This document shows, one piece after another, positions 52,668 to 61,555 of a DNA stretch of 64,000 bases; position 1 is the stretch's first letter; every line of letters starts with the position of its first letter. Source of the DNA: Nocardia ninae NBRC 108245 (GTDB lineage: Bacteria; Actinomycetota; Actinomycetes; Mycobacteriales; Mycobacteriaceae); the NCBI RefSeq assembly GCF_007990755.1, contig NZ_BJXA01000044.1:1-64000 (forward strand). Direction: 5' to 3'. A program made the translations under genes and the position numbers. The notes under the pieces were generated by a model. It worked only from the letters and a program-made list of their open reading frames with translations, had not been told where the DNA came from and did no database searches.

Positions 52668-53357
52668 TCACGAAGCGCGCGAAGCAAAGTCGACGGGCAC
52701 CGAACCGGTGTACGGCGCCATCGGGCTCAACCGGAGCACCGACGGCATCCGGCGGGTCAGCGCGGACGGTCCGGCGAAGGACAGCCGCCCGGTCCGAATC
52801 GCCTGTATCACCGGCAATCTGCCGAGCCACACCAGATACAACGAGCCGACGTCGGAGATGATGGTGACGTCGACCGGATAACCGGGATCGGCCGCGCACA
52901 CCGACGGCACCCCGGACTCCACAACGATCCAGAATCGGTGCGGCACATCGGTGAAGCGGACGGCGAGGACGTGTCGCTTACCGGGAAACGACGAGGTGTC
53001 CAGGCGCGTGTGCATCCACCACACCAGCACCGCCGGATCCAGCTCGGCCTGCTGCGGATCACCGAAGGCCCACCGCGCGCCCCACTCGCCGAGACCGAAC
53101 AGGATCGGCTCCAGTTCCCGGCCCGCCGCGGTGAGCAGATACGCCGAGCCGACCTTCTCGACCAATCCGGCCCGCTCGAACTGACGCAGCCGCTTGGCCA
53201 GCAGACTGCGCGACAGTCCCGGCAGGCCACGGGCGAGATCGTTGTAGCGCGCCGTGCCGAGCAGCAGATCACGCAGGATCAGCAGCGACCAGCGCTCACC
53301 GAGGACGTCGAGCGCCCGGGAGATCGGACAGTACTGGCCGTAGCCGGGTGTCGTCAT
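52668..53357 (-). CDS. HxlR-family regulator with C-terminal SCP2-like domain
   Basis: A 229-residue protein: an HxlR winged helix (about 1-100) beginning YGQYCPISRALDVLGERWSL and LILRDLLLGTARYNDLARGL, with the conserved Cys that some members use for redox or electrophile sensing. A C-terminal domain of about 110 residues follows that looks like a sterol-carrier-2-type lipid-binding fold. It is divergent from an acyl-CoA dehydrogenase with 91 bases between, containing two identical-class palindromes. GAGG precedes the ATG at 53357. It likely controls both genes in response to a hydrophobic or acyl ligand; that is inference. Confidence 0.9.
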   Translation of the reverse strand: MTTPGYGQYCPISRALDVLGERWSLLILRDLLLGTARYNDLARGLPGLSRSLLAKRLRQFERAGLVEKVGSAYLLTAAGRELEPILFGLGEWGARWAFGDPQQAELDPAVLVWWMHTRLDTSSFPGKRHVLAVRFTDVPHRFWIVVESGVPSVCAADPGYPVDVTIISDVGSLYLVWLGRLPVIQAIRTGRLSFAGPSALTRRMPSVLRLSPMAPYTGSVPVDFASRAS

Positions 53358-53376
53358 GGTCACCTCGCGATCAGGG

Positions 53377-53413
53377 GTCCATTTCTTGGACCGGAAGAGT
53401 CCACTTTCTGGAC
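53377..53413. promoter_or_regulatory. Tandem operator: two GTCCA-N5-TGGAC palindromes
   Basis: Two perfect 15-bp inverted repeats stand at 53377-53391 (spacer TTTCT) and 53399-53413 (spacer CTTTC). Their centres are 22 bp apart, two helical turns, so two dimers would sit on the same face. They lie between the divergent HxlR and acyl-CoA dehydrogenase genes. Binding by the adjacent HxlR protein is the simplest reading. Confidence 0.7.
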
Positions 53414-53448
53414 TATTCGGTTATCGCGGCCGTTCCTACCTTCGAAAC

Positions 53449-54579
53449 ATGACGACAACATCCGCTCACCTCACCACCGACTGGGTCGCGCTCGCGCGGC
53501 AGGCTGGCGAAGCCCTGCGCCCCGAAGTGGCTGTCCGCGACCGCACAGGCGAGTTCTCCCCCACCGCGTTCGAGATGCTGCGCATCACCGGACTGTCGGC
53601 CGCGCTGGTGCCCGCCGAATTCGGTGGCGGCGGCGCCACGCACCGCGAGATGGGCGCGATCCTGCGCGAACTCGGCCGCCACGACCCGTCCACCGCGGTC
53701 GCGTTCGCGATGCATACGCACCTCGTTGCCGCGCAGGTCTGGCGGCACAACCACGGCATCGACGCCGCACCACTGTTCGGCAAGGTGGTCGACGGCGCGA
53801 TCCTGATCAGCACCGGCGCCGCGGATTGGGTCGGTTCCAGCGGCCGCGCCGAGCAGGTCGAGGGCGGCTACCGGGTGCACGCCCGCAAGGCACCGGCCAG
53901 CGGCGTCGAGGCGGGCACCCTGCTGGTCACCAGTATTCGCTGGGACGACGCGCCCGACGGCGCGCAGGTGCTGCACTGTGCCATCCCGGTCGGCGCACCC
54001 GGTGTTCGTATCGAAAAGACCTGGGACACACTCGGATTGCGGGCCAGCGGCTCGCACACGGTGATTCTCGATGACGTCTTCGTGCCCGAGGCCGCCGTGT
54101 CCCTGCTGCGCCGCGCCGACGCCTGGCCACCGCTGTTGAACGTCGTGATGGGCGCGGCGATGCCGCTGGTGATGGCTGCCTACCTCGGCATCGCCGACGC
54201 GGCGGTCGACCTCGCCACCGCGCTGGTGGCCGACCGGGCCGACGCACCCACTTTCCAACTCGCCGGCGAGATGGCCAACGCGCACACCACCGCCGCCGAC
54301 CTGATCGAGGCCATGTTCGCCGGCTCGGACAACCTGCACTTCGACAACACCGACAGCTACGCCAGCCGCACCCTGAGCCGCAAGACAGCGGCCGCGGACG
54401 CGCTCATCGCCACCGTCCGCCTCGCCATCGAAACCGTTGGCGGGCTCGGCTATTCGCGCGCCTGCGAGCTCGAGATGCGGTACCGGGATGTGCACGGCTG
54501 TCTGTTCCATCCGCTGCCGAGGGCCAAGCAGACCCGGTTCACCGGGCGAGTCCTGCTCGGACACTCGCCGATCGGTTAA
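53449..54579 (+). CDS. Acyl-CoA dehydrogenase-like flavoprotein
   Basis: A 376-residue protein of the acyl-CoA dehydrogenase superfamily, shorter than the enzyme at 51.3 kb. The FAD-domain is recognisable in ALVPAEFGGGGATHREMGAI, ISTGAADWVGSSGRAEQVEG and WDTLGLRASGSHTVILDDVF, and the C-terminal helical domain in AIETVGGLGYSRACELEMRY. The G-L-R-A-S-x-S-H motif is typical of the HsaA/DszC/NcnH-like flavin monooxygenase branch as well as of FadE-like proteins. An oxygenase role is therefore as likely as a dehydrogenase one. It is divergent from HxlR and under the paired palindromes. Confidence 0.87.
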   Translation: MTTTSAHLTTDWVALARQAGEALRPEVAVRDRTGEFSPTAFEMLRITGLSAALVPAEFGGGGATHREMGAILRELGRHDPSTAVAFAMHTHLVAAQVWRHNHGIDAAPLFGKVVDGAILISTGAADWVGSSGRAEQVEGGYRVHARKAPASGVEAGTLLVTSIRWDDAPDGAQVLHCAIPVGAPGVRIEKTWDTLGLRASGSHTVILDDVFVPEAAVSLLRRADAWPPLLNVVMGAAMPLVMAAYLGIADAAVDLATALVADRADAPTFQLAGEMANAHTTAADLIEAMFAGSDNLHFDNTDSYASRTLSRKTAAADALIATVRLAIETVGGLGYSRACELEMRYRDVHGCLFHPLPRAKQTRFTGRVLLGHSPIG

Positions 54580-54592
54580 CAACGCGGCTGTC

Positions 54593-54616
54593 TGCCCCCA
54601 TGACCAGGTGGGGGCA
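54593..54616 (+). terminator. Terminator after the acyl-CoA dehydrogenase-like gene
   Basis: An 8-bp perfect stem, TGCCCCCA (54593-54600) and TGGGGGCA (54609-54616), with an eight-base loop, thirteen bases after the stop codon. Confidence 0.6.
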
Positions 54617-54672
54617 ATATCCCCCGCAGCGGTGTTGAATGAGACACAACGGCCGTCCCGGAGGAGGAAACC

Positions 54673-55206
54673 ATGGTGTCCGTCCGCAAGATCGCGCGGT
54701 CCCCGATCACCTGGACGCTGGCCGTGGTGCTGGTGATCGGGCTCGGCGTGGGGCTGGCACTGACCCAGCCGTGGCGACTGTTCACCAACACCACCGTCAA
54801 CGAGGCCGCGCCCTCGGTCACCGCTCCGGCGGCGCCCGGCGAGCCCGCCCAGCCGCGCACGCTCGCGCGCGGCAGTCTCATCTCGCACGAGCACCAGACC
54901 TCCGGCACCGTGCTGATCGTGCAACTGCCCGACGGCACCCGGGTGCTGCGGCTCGAGGACCTCGACACCTCCGATGGCCCCGACCTGCATGTCTGGCTCA
55001 CCGACGCCGAGGTGCTCGAGGGTAAGGCGGGCTGGTTCGTCTTCGACGACGGCAGCCACACCGATCTCGGCAGTCTCAAAGGCAACAAGGGCAGCCAGAA
55101 CTATCCCATCGCCGCCGACACCGACCTGTCGGCGCTGACCAGTGTCTCGATCTGGTGCGAGCGATTCCGTGTCTCCTTCGGTGCCGCCCAGCTCCAGAGC
55201 GCCTGA
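54673..55206 (+). CDS. DM13-domain exported protein
   Basis: A 177-residue membrane-anchored protein: one helix at about 12-31 (WTLAVVLVIGLGVGLALTQP), a Pro/Ala linker, then a DM13 domain (about 65-175). The domain has RVLRLEDLDTSDGPDLHVWL, DLGSLKGNKGSQNYPI and VSIWCERFRVSFGAAQL with the single conserved Cys. DM13 domains are proposed to take part in extracellular electron transfer or redox signalling. GGAGGAGG lies six bases before the ATG, an unusually strong site for this window. It is a single gene. Confidence 0.88.
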   Translation: MVSVRKIARSPITWTLAVVLVIGLGVGLALTQPWRLFTNTTVNEAAPSVTAPAAPGEPAQPRTLARGSLISHEHQTSGTVLIVQLPDGTRVLRLEDLDTSDGPDLHVWLTDAEVLEGKAGWFVFDDGSHTDLGSLKGNKGSQNYPIAADTDLSALTSVSIWCERFRVSFGAAQLQSA

Positions 55207-55263
55207 CCCGCTGAGCCGGTCCGGAAATAAATGACCCGACAGCGGTAGGTCCGTTATGTCACC

Positions 55264-55332
55264 ATGGGATTCGACGATGATCACCAGGTAGCGGTGATCC
55301 ACGAGCGTATGGAGAGGAGGAGGTGGCGATGA
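55264..55332 (+). CDS. Upstream micro-ORF (22 aa), coupled to next ORF
   Basis: A 22-codon ORF (MGFDDDHQVAVIHERMERRR and WR) whose TGA overlaps the ATG of the next small ORF as ATGA. The codons near its end create the GGAGGAGG ribosome-binding site of that ORF. It could be a leader peptide that couples translation, or a non-functional by-product of that site. Confidence 0.35.
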   Translation: MGFDDDHQVAVIHERMERRRWR

Positions 55333-55445
55333 TTCCGATCAAGGCGAATGACGCTGCGGTGCAACGATTGTCGACCGGCAAACCCGCATTCGACCGACAG
55401 CTGAGCTGCGGACATGAAGACGGCCACCTCCCGGCCGATAGCTGA
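55329..55445 (+). CDS. Small protein (38 aa) with strong ribosome-binding site
   Basis: A 38-codon ORF with GGAGGAGG seven bases before the ATG, one of the strongest sites in the window. The peptide reads MIPIKANDAAVQRLSTGKPA and then FDRQLSCGHEDGHLPADS. It is soluble, with a C-G-H-E-D-G-H motif that might bind a metal. It lies 38 bases before the HNH endonuclease gene on the same strand. I know of no family. Confidence 0.45.
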   Translation: MIPIKANDAAVQRLSTGKPAFDRQLSCGHEDGHLPADS

Positions 55446-55483
55446 CCGCCCTCCTCGCCCGCCCGCTCGATCTCTCCCGAAAC

Positions 55484-56041
55484 ATGGTGATTCCCATGCC
55501 CTTTCGCCATGCCGCCGAACCTGCGGCGCTCACCCCCGACAACTGGATACGCACCGGGGTGCTGGTGCTGAACGCCTCCTACGAGGCGCTCGACATGGTC
55601 AGCGCCGACCGGGCCGTCGTGCTGCTGCTGGCGGGCGCCGCGGAGTCGATCGCCGACCGGGCGCCGCACTTCCCGGTCCGGTCGAAGCACTTCGAGGTGC
55701 TGCTGCCGGAGACCATTCGGCTGCTGCGCTACGTGTACATCGAGCACAGCGCGCGGGTACACGACGAGAGCAGGGCCACGCTGGCCGGCGTCCTGCGCCG
55801 CGACCGGAACCGGTGCGGCTACTGCGCCGCCTGGGCCCGCACCGTCGACCACATCCGGCCGCGCAGCCGGGGCGGACCGAACACCTGGAGCAACCTCGTC
55901 GCCTGCTGCGGGCCCTGCAACACGACCAAGGCCGACCGCACTCCCGAGGAAGCCGGCATGCGGCTGCTGTGGCAACCCAAGGCACCCAACCACCACCTCA
56001 AGCAACAGCGGCAGATCTGGAAGCAGCTCGCCGCCACCTGA
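55484..56041 (+). CDS. HNH endonuclease family protein
   Basis: A 185-residue protein with a C-terminal HNH nuclease domain: LRRDRNRCGYCAAWARTVDH, then RPRSRGGPNTWSNLVACCGP and CNTTKADRTP. The first C-x-x-C and the second C-x-x-C frame the D-H-I-x-P and N-L-V-x-x-C core, so zinc and metal-ion ligands are complete. The N-terminal 90 residues (WIRTGVLVLNASYEALDMVS) match the HNH_5-type proteins common in actinobacteria, which are usually not mobile-element nucleases and have no proven role. Start is ATG 55484 or 55496. It precedes a WhiB gene by 24 bases and probably shares its transcript. Confidence 0.88.
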   Translation: MVIPMPFRHAAEPAALTPDNWIRTGVLVLNASYEALDMVSADRAVVLLLAGAAESIADRAPHFPVRSKHFEVLLPETIRLLRYVYIEHSARVHDESRATLAGVLRRDRNRCGYCAAWARTVDHIRPRSRGGPNTWSNLVACCGPCNTTKADRTPEEAGMRLLWQPKAPNHHLKQQRQIWKQLAAT

Positions 56042-56065
56042 CCCACCGAGAAAGGAGTAATCGCG

Positions 56066-56341
56066 ATGACCGTTCGCAACCAGACCGCCGCGGTCGTGGA
56101 GCTGACCCTGGCCGAGCTGCTCCCGCTCTCGGACTCCCGAGAGTGGCATCGGGCGGCCTGCCGTGGTGATCCGCATCACGAGGCGTGGTTCCCGTACCCG
56201 TCGCAGGACTTCGACTACGCCCGCAGCGTCTGCGCGGGCTGCCCCATTCGCGCAGCCTGTGCCGAATTCGCCGCCCGCACCGGACAGTCCGGGGTTTGGG
56301 GTGGTCACGAGTTCGACCGCGGGCAGCTGATTCGCCCCTGA
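56066..56341 (+). CDS. WhiB-family iron-sulfur transcription factor
   Basis: A 91-residue WhiB protein. The four cluster-binding cysteines are in RAACRGD, VCAGCPIR and AACAEF (C, then C-x-x-C, then C). The G[VI]WGG turn is SGVWGGHEF, and a short basic-poor tail follows. WhiB proteins bind [4Fe-4S] and the sigma factor, and regulate transcription in response to redox, nitric oxide or development. The short C-terminus without an obvious basic tail means the subgroup is uncertain. AAAGGAG precedes the ATG. It is coupled with the HNH gene upstream, and a strong terminator follows. Confidence 0.93.
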   Translation: MTVRNQTAAVVELTLAELLPLSDSREWHRAACRGDPHHEAWFPYPSQDFDYARSVCAGCPIRAACAEFAARTGQSGVWGGHEFDRGQLIRP

Positions 56342-56345
56342 GCAC

Positions 56346-56374
56346 CGCCGCCGTGCCGCCATGGCACGGCGGCG
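56346..56374 (+). terminator. Terminator after the whiB-like gene
   Basis: A 12-bp perfect stem, CGCCGCCGTGCC (56346-56357) and GGCACGGCGGCG (56363-56374), with a five-base loop, a few bases after the stop. Confidence 0.75.
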
Positions 56375-56441
56375 GGCGTTTCGCGGCGGCTCGCCGATCT
56401 CGGCGAGGCCGCAAACCGCAGGTGAACATACACTGTGCAGC

Positions 56442-58109
56442 GTGGGCACTCATCGCAGCGGAGCCAGATCCCGAGGCATCAGCAAAGGTCCGGTTATCGC
56501 AGTGGTCGCCATCGTGCTGCTGGTCGCCGGGGTCTTCGCGTGGTTCCAATTACGGGACCGGGCAGCCGACGAGGACAGCGCCGCGGCGGCGGAGTGCGTG
56601 TCCGGCCCCTCGACGCTGTATGTGACGGCCGATCCGGACATCGCCACGCTGGTCCGCGCCGCCGCGGACCACTACAACGCGACCAAACCTCGGGTGCGCG
56701 ACCACTGCGCCCAGGTCGCGGTGACCGCGCAGCCCTCGGCCGCCGTCGTCGCCGCCTTCACCAGCGGTAAGCCGTGGGACCAGTCGCTCGGCCCGCAACC
56801 GGTGCTGTGGATCCCCGACTCGTCGCGCTCGATCGAGGCCATGCGGGTGCCCGGGCTGATCGAAGGCACGCCCGCGCCGATCGCGGTGAGCCCGATCGTG
56901 CTCGCGGTGCCCGACGAATTGCGTGGCGCGCTCGACCAAGCCAAGACCACCTGGGCGGATCTGCCACGCCTGCAACAGGGTTCGCTCAACGACGTCGGCC
57001 TGTCCGGCTGGGGTGGCCTACGCATGGCGTTGCCGCCCGGCGATGCCTCGCTGGCCGCGGCCGTCGCCGTCGGGTCCGCCATCTCCGGCGCCGAGCCGCT
57101 GACCGAGCAGGCCGCGCAGTCCGGTCAGGCCGTGTCCGCCGTCTCCGGACTCGCCGCCGGTGCACCCGAGACGCCGGACACCGCGGCGGCATTCGGCATC
57201 ATCGCGACCGCGCCGCAGACCGCCACCGTGCACGCCGTCGCCACCACCGAACAGCAGGCGAAAACCCAACCGGGACTTACCGTCTACCAGCCGACCGGCG
57301 CCGCACCGGTCGCCGACCACCCCGCCGCGCTGATGTCCGGCCCTTGGGTGGACAAGACGCAGAACCTCATCGGCGGCCTCTTCGCCGACTTCCTGCGCGC
57401 CCCCGAGCAAGCCCGAACGTTCACCGCCGCAGGGTTCACCACCGCGCCGGCGACCACTCCGGTGCCGGCACGCGCCGCGCTCGACAAAGTGCGCGACACC
57501 ATGGCCAATCCGGTGCTCGGCGTGCAATCCACTGTCCTGGTGGACGTCTCGGCGTCCATGACGACCACCGACGGTTCGATGACCCGGCTCGCGAATGTCC
57601 TTGCCGCCCTGAACTCCACGATGACCGTGATGCCGCCCGACTTCGGCCTCGGCGTCTGGACGTTCGGCAAAAACCTCGACGGCAACACGCCGTACAAGGT
57701 GCAGGCCGCGACCGCTCCCCTCACCAACGAGCAGCGCACCAAGCTCAGCACCGCCTTGAATGCCGTGCGCGCCAGCGATGTTCGCGCCGATCAGGCCTAC
57801 CCGACGCTGATCGCCGCGTACAAGAACGCGATCAAGGAGTACACCGCGGGCCGCACCAATTCGGTGCTGCTCATCACCGACGGGCCCGAGGACGACTCGA
57901 CGGTCACCGGCGCGAAACTCGCCGGCGACATGGCCGCCGCGATCGACAAGGCCCATCCGGTTCGCGTCGACATCATCGTGATCGGCGGGCAAGGCACGCA
58001 GACGCTGAAGAGCATCTCCGAGCAGTCCGGCGGCACCTACACCCGCGTGGCCACCTCGGACGATCTCAAATTCGCGTCCGCCGTCGTGCAATCGCTCACC
58101 ACGCCGTAG
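56442..58109 (+). CDS. Substrate-binding and VWA domain protein, membrane-anchored
   Basis: A 555-residue protein anchored by one helix at about 20-40 (PVIAVVAIVLLVAGVFAWF). Residues about 52-330 are a periplasmic-binding-protein-like domain (GPSTLYVTADPDIATLVRAA; WIPDSSRSIEAM; TPAPIAVSPIVLAVP). Residues about 355-550 are a von Willebrand A domain with the metal-ion site D-x-S-x-S in VLVDVSASMTTTDG, and a second loop TDGPEDDS. Extracellular location of both domains follows from the anchor. It resembles the conserved mycobacterial protein next to glcB (Rv1836c as I recall). Adhesion or scaffold function is inferred. The start GTG at 56442 lacks a clear ribosome-binding site. Confidence 0.85.
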   Translation: MGTHRSGARSRGISKGPVIAVVAIVLLVAGVFAWFQLRDRAADEDSAAAAECVSGPSTLYVTADPDIATLVRAAADHYNATKPRVRDHCAQVAVTAQPSAAVVAAFTSGKPWDQSLGPQPVLWIPDSSRSIEAMRVPGLIEGTPAPIAVSPIVLAVPDELRGALDQAKTTWADLPRLQQGSLNDVGLSGWGGLRMALPPGDASLAAAVAVGSAISGAEPLTEQAAQSGQAVSAVSGLAAGAPETPDTAAAFGIIATAPQTATVHAVATTEQQAKTQPGLTVYQPTGAAPVADHPAALMSGPWVDKTQNLIGGLFADFLRAPEQARTFTAAGFTTAPATTPVPARAALDKVRDTMANPVLGVQSTVLVDVSASMTTTDGSMTRLANVLAALNSTMTVMPPDFGLGVWTFGKNLDGNTPYKVQAATAPLTNEQRTKLSTALNAVRASDVRADQAYPTLIAAYKNAIKEYTAGRTNSVLLITDGPEDDSTVTGAKLAGDMAAAIDKAHPVRVDIIVIGGQGTQTLKSISEQSGGTYTRVATSDDLKFASAVVQSLTTP

Positions 58110-58204
58110 CGACTTCTCCCGCAACGGCTTCCGCAGGCGATGGCTCCTGCGGGAGATCAACTCGCCGTCCAGGCAATGGCACCTCGAGTCAAGCCCAGAC
58201 GAAT

Positions 58205-58236
58205 GCGCCCTCCAGCTGGTTGCAGCTGGAGGGCGC
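58205..58236. terminator. Bidirectional terminator
   Basis: A perfect 14-bp stem (GCGCCCTCCAGCTG at 58205-58218, complement at 58223-58236) with loop GTTG, between the convergent VWA gene and gcvP. Confidence 0.9.
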
Positions 58237-58283
58237 CTTCGCTAGGTCAGTCGGCGAAAACGTCCGACCCTAATCGGTCCCTG

Positions 58284-61094
58284 TCACTCGGCGTACGCCT
58301 CGAGCGGCGGGCACGAGCACACCAGGTTACGGTCGCCATAGGCCCCGTCGATCCGGCGCACCGGCGGCCACACCTTCGCCCGCGAATGCCCGAGACCCCG
58401 TGGGTAAACAGCGGTTTCGCGGCTGTACGGGTGCTCCCACTCCCCGACCAGGCTGGCCGCGGTATGCGGCGCACCACGCAGCGGGTTGTCGGTAACCGGC
58501 CACACCCCGGCCGCCACCTGATCGATCTCCTTGCGGATCGCGATCATCGCCTCGATGAAATCGTCCAGCTCGGCGAGGTTCTCGCTCTCGGTGGGCTCCA
58601 CCATCAACGTGCCCGCCACCGGGAAACTCATGGTCGGCGCGTGGAATCCGTAGTCCGCCAGACGCTTCGCCACATCGTCGACGGTGACACCGGTCTGCTT
58701 GGTGATCTCCCGCAGATCCAGAATGCACTCGTGCGCGACCATGCCGTGCTCGCCGGTGTAGAGCACCGGGAAGTACTCGTCCAGCCTGCGCGCGATGTAG
58801 TTGGCCGACGCGATCGCCGTCAAGGTGGCGCTGCGCAGCCCGTCCGCGCCCATCATCCGGATGTAGGCCCAGGTGATCGGCAGGATCGAGGCGGAGCCGT
58901 AGTTCGCGGCCGACACCGCGTGCGAGTCGGTCACCAGCGGATCGCCCGGCAGGTACTGCGCGAGGTGCGAGCGGACCGCCACCGGGCCGACGCCCGGACC
59001 GCCGCCGCCGTGCGGGATGCAGAACGTCTTGTGCAGGTTCAGGTGGCTCACGTCGCCGCCGAACTTGCCCGGACGGGCGAGCCCGACAAGAGCATTCAGG
59101 TTCGCGCCGTCGACGTACACCTGACCGCCCGCGTCGTGCACCAGCTCGCACAGCTCGGCGACCTCGTGCTCGTAGACGCCGTGCGTGGACGGGTAGGTGA
59201 TCATGATGCAGGCCAGCCGGGCGGCGTGGTCGGCGATCTTGGCCCGCAGGTCGTCCAGGTCGATATCGCCGTTCTCGCGGCACTTGACCACCTCGACGCG
59301 CAGCCCGGCCATTGCCGCCGAGGCCGCGTTGGTGCCGTGCGCGCTGGACGGGATCAGGCAGGTATCCCGGTGTGTGTCACCACGATCCAGGTGGTAACGC
59401 CGGATCGCCAGCAGGCCCGCGTACTCGCCCTGGCTGCCCGCGTTGGGCTGCAAGCTCACCGAGTCGTAGCCGGTGATGGCGCACAGCCACTGCTCCAGAT
59501 CGGTGATCACCTGCAGCAGGCCGGGGGCGTCCTCGACCGGCGCGTACGGGTGCACGCGGGCGAAGCCGGGCCAGGTGATGGCCTCCATCTCGGCGGTCGC
59601 GTTGAGCTTCATGGTGCAGGAGCCGAGCGGAATCATGCTGCGGTCCAAGGCAATGTCCTTGTCCGACAGCGACCGCAGGTAGCGCAGCATGGCGGTTTCG
59701 GTGTGGTACTTGGTGAAGGCCGGGTGGTCGAGGAACCCGGAGGTGCGGTTCTCGATCGCGGCGACCGGGGCCGGCTCGCTCTGCTCGGCCGACAGTGTGG
59801 TGCCGAAGGATTCGAGCACGGCCGCGACATGCGCCTCGGTGGTCGCCTCGTCGCAGGCGATGCCGACATGATCGGCGTCGACCAGGCGCAGGTTGATCCC
59901 GCGCGACTTCGCCTTCGCCACAACGGCTTCCGCACCACCGGGCACGTGCGCGAGCACGGTGTCGAAGAAGGTGTCGTGCACGACCGCACCGTCGAGCCCC
60001 GCGGCGATGGTGGCCGCGTGCCGGTGCACCCGGCGGGCGATCTCGCGCAGCCCGTCGGCACCGTGGTAGCTCGCGTACATCGCCGCGACGATGGCCAGCA
60101 GCACCTGCGCGGTGCAGATGTTGGAGGTGGCCTTCTCGCGCCGGATGTGCTGTTCCCGGGTCTGCAACGCCAACCGGTAGGCCACGTCACCGTCGGCGTC
60201 CACCGAGACGCCGACCAGTCGACCCGGCAGCTGCCTGGCATACGCCGTGCGCACCGCCAGATACCCCGCGTGCGGTCCACCGAAGCCGAGCGGCACGCCG
60301 AAACGCTGGGTGGTGCCGAAGCAGACGTCCGCGCCCTGGTCGCCGGGCGAGGCGATCAACGTCATCGCCAGCAGGTCCGCGCCGACCGCGACCAGTGCGC
60401 CGCGCTCGTGCGCCGCGCTGATCAGCGACGTCCAGTCCACTACACGGCCCGACGCGCCGGGAGCCTGCACGAGCAGGCCGAAGAACTCACCCTCGGGCAG
60501 TTCGCCGCCCGCCAGGTCCGCCGGAACGAGCTCGATACCCAGTGGCTGGGCCCGGGTGGTGAGCACGGTTTTGGTCTGCGGGAACAGATCGGTGTCGATC
60601 ACCAGGCGCATCGACTTGGACCTGCTGGCCCGGTGCAGCAGCGTCATCGCCTCGGCGGCCGCGGTGGCCTCGTCGAGCATGGACGCGTTGGCCACGTCCA
60701 TGCCGGTCAGTTCCGACACCATCGTCTGGAAGTTGAGCAGCGCCTCGAGCCTGCCCTGGCTGATCTCCGGCTGGTACGGCGTGTAGGCGGTGTACCAGGC
60801 CGGGTTCTCCAGCAGATTGCGTACCAGCACCGGCGGGGTCAGCGTGTCGTAGTAGCCGAGCCCGATCATCGAGGTGGCCACGGTGTTCGAGTGGGCGAGC
60901 CCGGCGAGTTCGGTGAGCACCTCGTGTTCGGTTGCCGCGGGGGGCAATCCGGTCAGGCCGGAGCCGTCCAGGATGGTGGCGGGCAAGGCCTTCGTGGCGA
61001 GCTCGTCGAGCGAGCCGACGCCCACGACGTCCAGGATCCGGGCGAGTTCGCCCCGGTCGGGTCCGATGTGGCGATCGGCGAATGAGCGAGTCAC
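58284..61094 (-). CDS. gcvP: Glycine dehydrogenase (decarboxylating), P-protein
   Basis: A 936-residue PLP enzyme that decarboxylates glycine and passes aminomethyl to the lipoyl H-protein in the glycine cleavage system. The N-terminal half opens [18 protein letters not shown], the fused two-half form. PLP-lysine is in [16 protein letters not shown], and CMVAHE-type and [17 protein letters not shown] elements follow near the end. I chose the GTG at 61094 because GGGAG precedes it by six bases; ATG 61106 gives four more residues. A tandem glycine riboswitch lies in its leader. gcvH is not in this window. Order matches Rv1832 beside Rv1830. Confidence 0.96.
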   Translation of the reverse strand: MTRSFADRHIGPDRGELARILDVVGVGSLDELATKALPATILDGSGLTGLPPAATEHEVLTELAGLAHSNTVATSMIGLGYYDTLTPPVLVRNLLENPAWYTAYTPYQPEISQGRLEALLNFQTMVSELTGMDVANASMLDEATAAAEAMTLLHRASRSKSMRLVIDTDLFPQTKTVLTTRAQPLGIELVPADLAGGELPEGEFFGLLVQAPGASGRVVDWTSLISAAHERGALVAVGADLLAMTLIASPGDQGADVCFGTTQRFGVPLGFGGPHAGYLAVRTAYARQLPGRLVGVSVDADGDVAYRLALQTREQHIRREKATSNICTAQVLLAIVAAMYASYHGADGLREIARRVHRHAATIAAGLDGAVVHDTFFDTVLAHVPGGAEAVVAKAKSRGINLRLVDADHVGIACDEATTEAHVAAVLESFGTTLSAEQSEPAPVAAIENRTSGFLDHPAFTKYHTETAMLRYLRSLSDKDIALDRSMIPLGSCTMKLNATAEMEAITWPGFARVHPYAPVEDAPGLLQVITDLEQWLCAITGYDSVSLQPNAGSQGEYAGLLAIRRYHLDRGDTHRDTCLIPSSAHGTNAASAAMAGLRVEVVKCRENGDIDLDDLRAKIADHAARLACIMITYPSTHGVYEHEVAELCELVHDAGGQVYVDGANLNALVGLARPGKFGGDVSHLNLHKTFCIPHGGGGPGVGPVAVRSHLAQYLPGDPLVTDSHAVSAANYGSASILPITWAYIRMMGADGLRSATLTAIASANYIARRLDEYFPVLYTGEHGMVAHECILDLREITKQTGVTVDDVAKRLADYGFHAPTMSFPVAGTLMVEPTESENLAELDDFIEAMIAIRKEIDQVAAGVWPVTDNPLRGAPHTAASLVGEWEHPYSRETAVYPRGLGHSRAKVWPPVRRIDGAYGDRNLVCSCPPLEAYAE

Positions 61095-61149
61095 GGCAGC
61101 TCCCATTGGGTCGGGCGGGTCGACGGCGGTCGACGGGTACCAGCCCTCC

Positions 61150-61345
61150 CCCTCTGTTTTGTTGCCTGAGAGATTCGGACGCCGCGGCCTAGGCCGAGCC
61201 CCTTTCCCCATCGGCGGGCAGCCCGAAGCCACCGCTTTCCAGAGGCGCCCAAGCCCGCACGGTCCCTGTTGCCTGAGAGATTGACGGGGAGGTGCTGCTC
61301 CTTCGGCGCCCGGACTCTGACGAACCCGGGACTCTCCCGCACGGC
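61150..61345 (-). promoter_or_regulatory. Tandem glycine riboswitch upstream of gcvP
   Basis: On the minus strand, two aptamers of the gcvT type follow each other. The first runs from GCGGGAGAGTCCCGGG through CGCCGAAGGAGCAGC to CAATCTCTCAGGCAACAGGG. The second continues through CTCTGGAAAGCGG and CGATGGGGAAAGG to CGAATCTCTCAGGCAACAAA. The CTCTCAGGCAA core occurs in both, as expected. It ends about 50 bases before the gcvP start and should switch on expression when glycine is high. Confidence 0.92.
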
Positions 61346-61555
61346 GTTGGCGCGCCACCAGTTTAAGCCGATGACACGCCGGAACGTGGCACTGGTCCCG
61401 TCCCGGCGGTGTCGCGCTCGTCACGTGCAGGTCAGGGCCGTTCGAGTAGGAACATAGTTAGATGCGCATATCTACTTAACAACATGTTTTTTGGAACTCC
61501 ATAAGCCCCTGCCGGGGTCCCCGCCCGCTGCACCAAAAATCAAGTGCCACACAGC

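Noticed and set aside
53401-53440. The TTTCTGGACTATTCGGTTATC stretch as a sigma-70-type promoter
   Set aside because: The -35/-10 spacing cannot be made to fit well; only the two palindromes are clear, so I report those.
58140-61085. 981-codon open frame on the + strand opposite gcvP
   Set aside because: It is the antisense shadow of gcvP in high-GC sequence: composition is His/Arg/Gly/Val-rich with no motif. The same holds for the long frames opposite guaB1, glcB and the CNNM genes.
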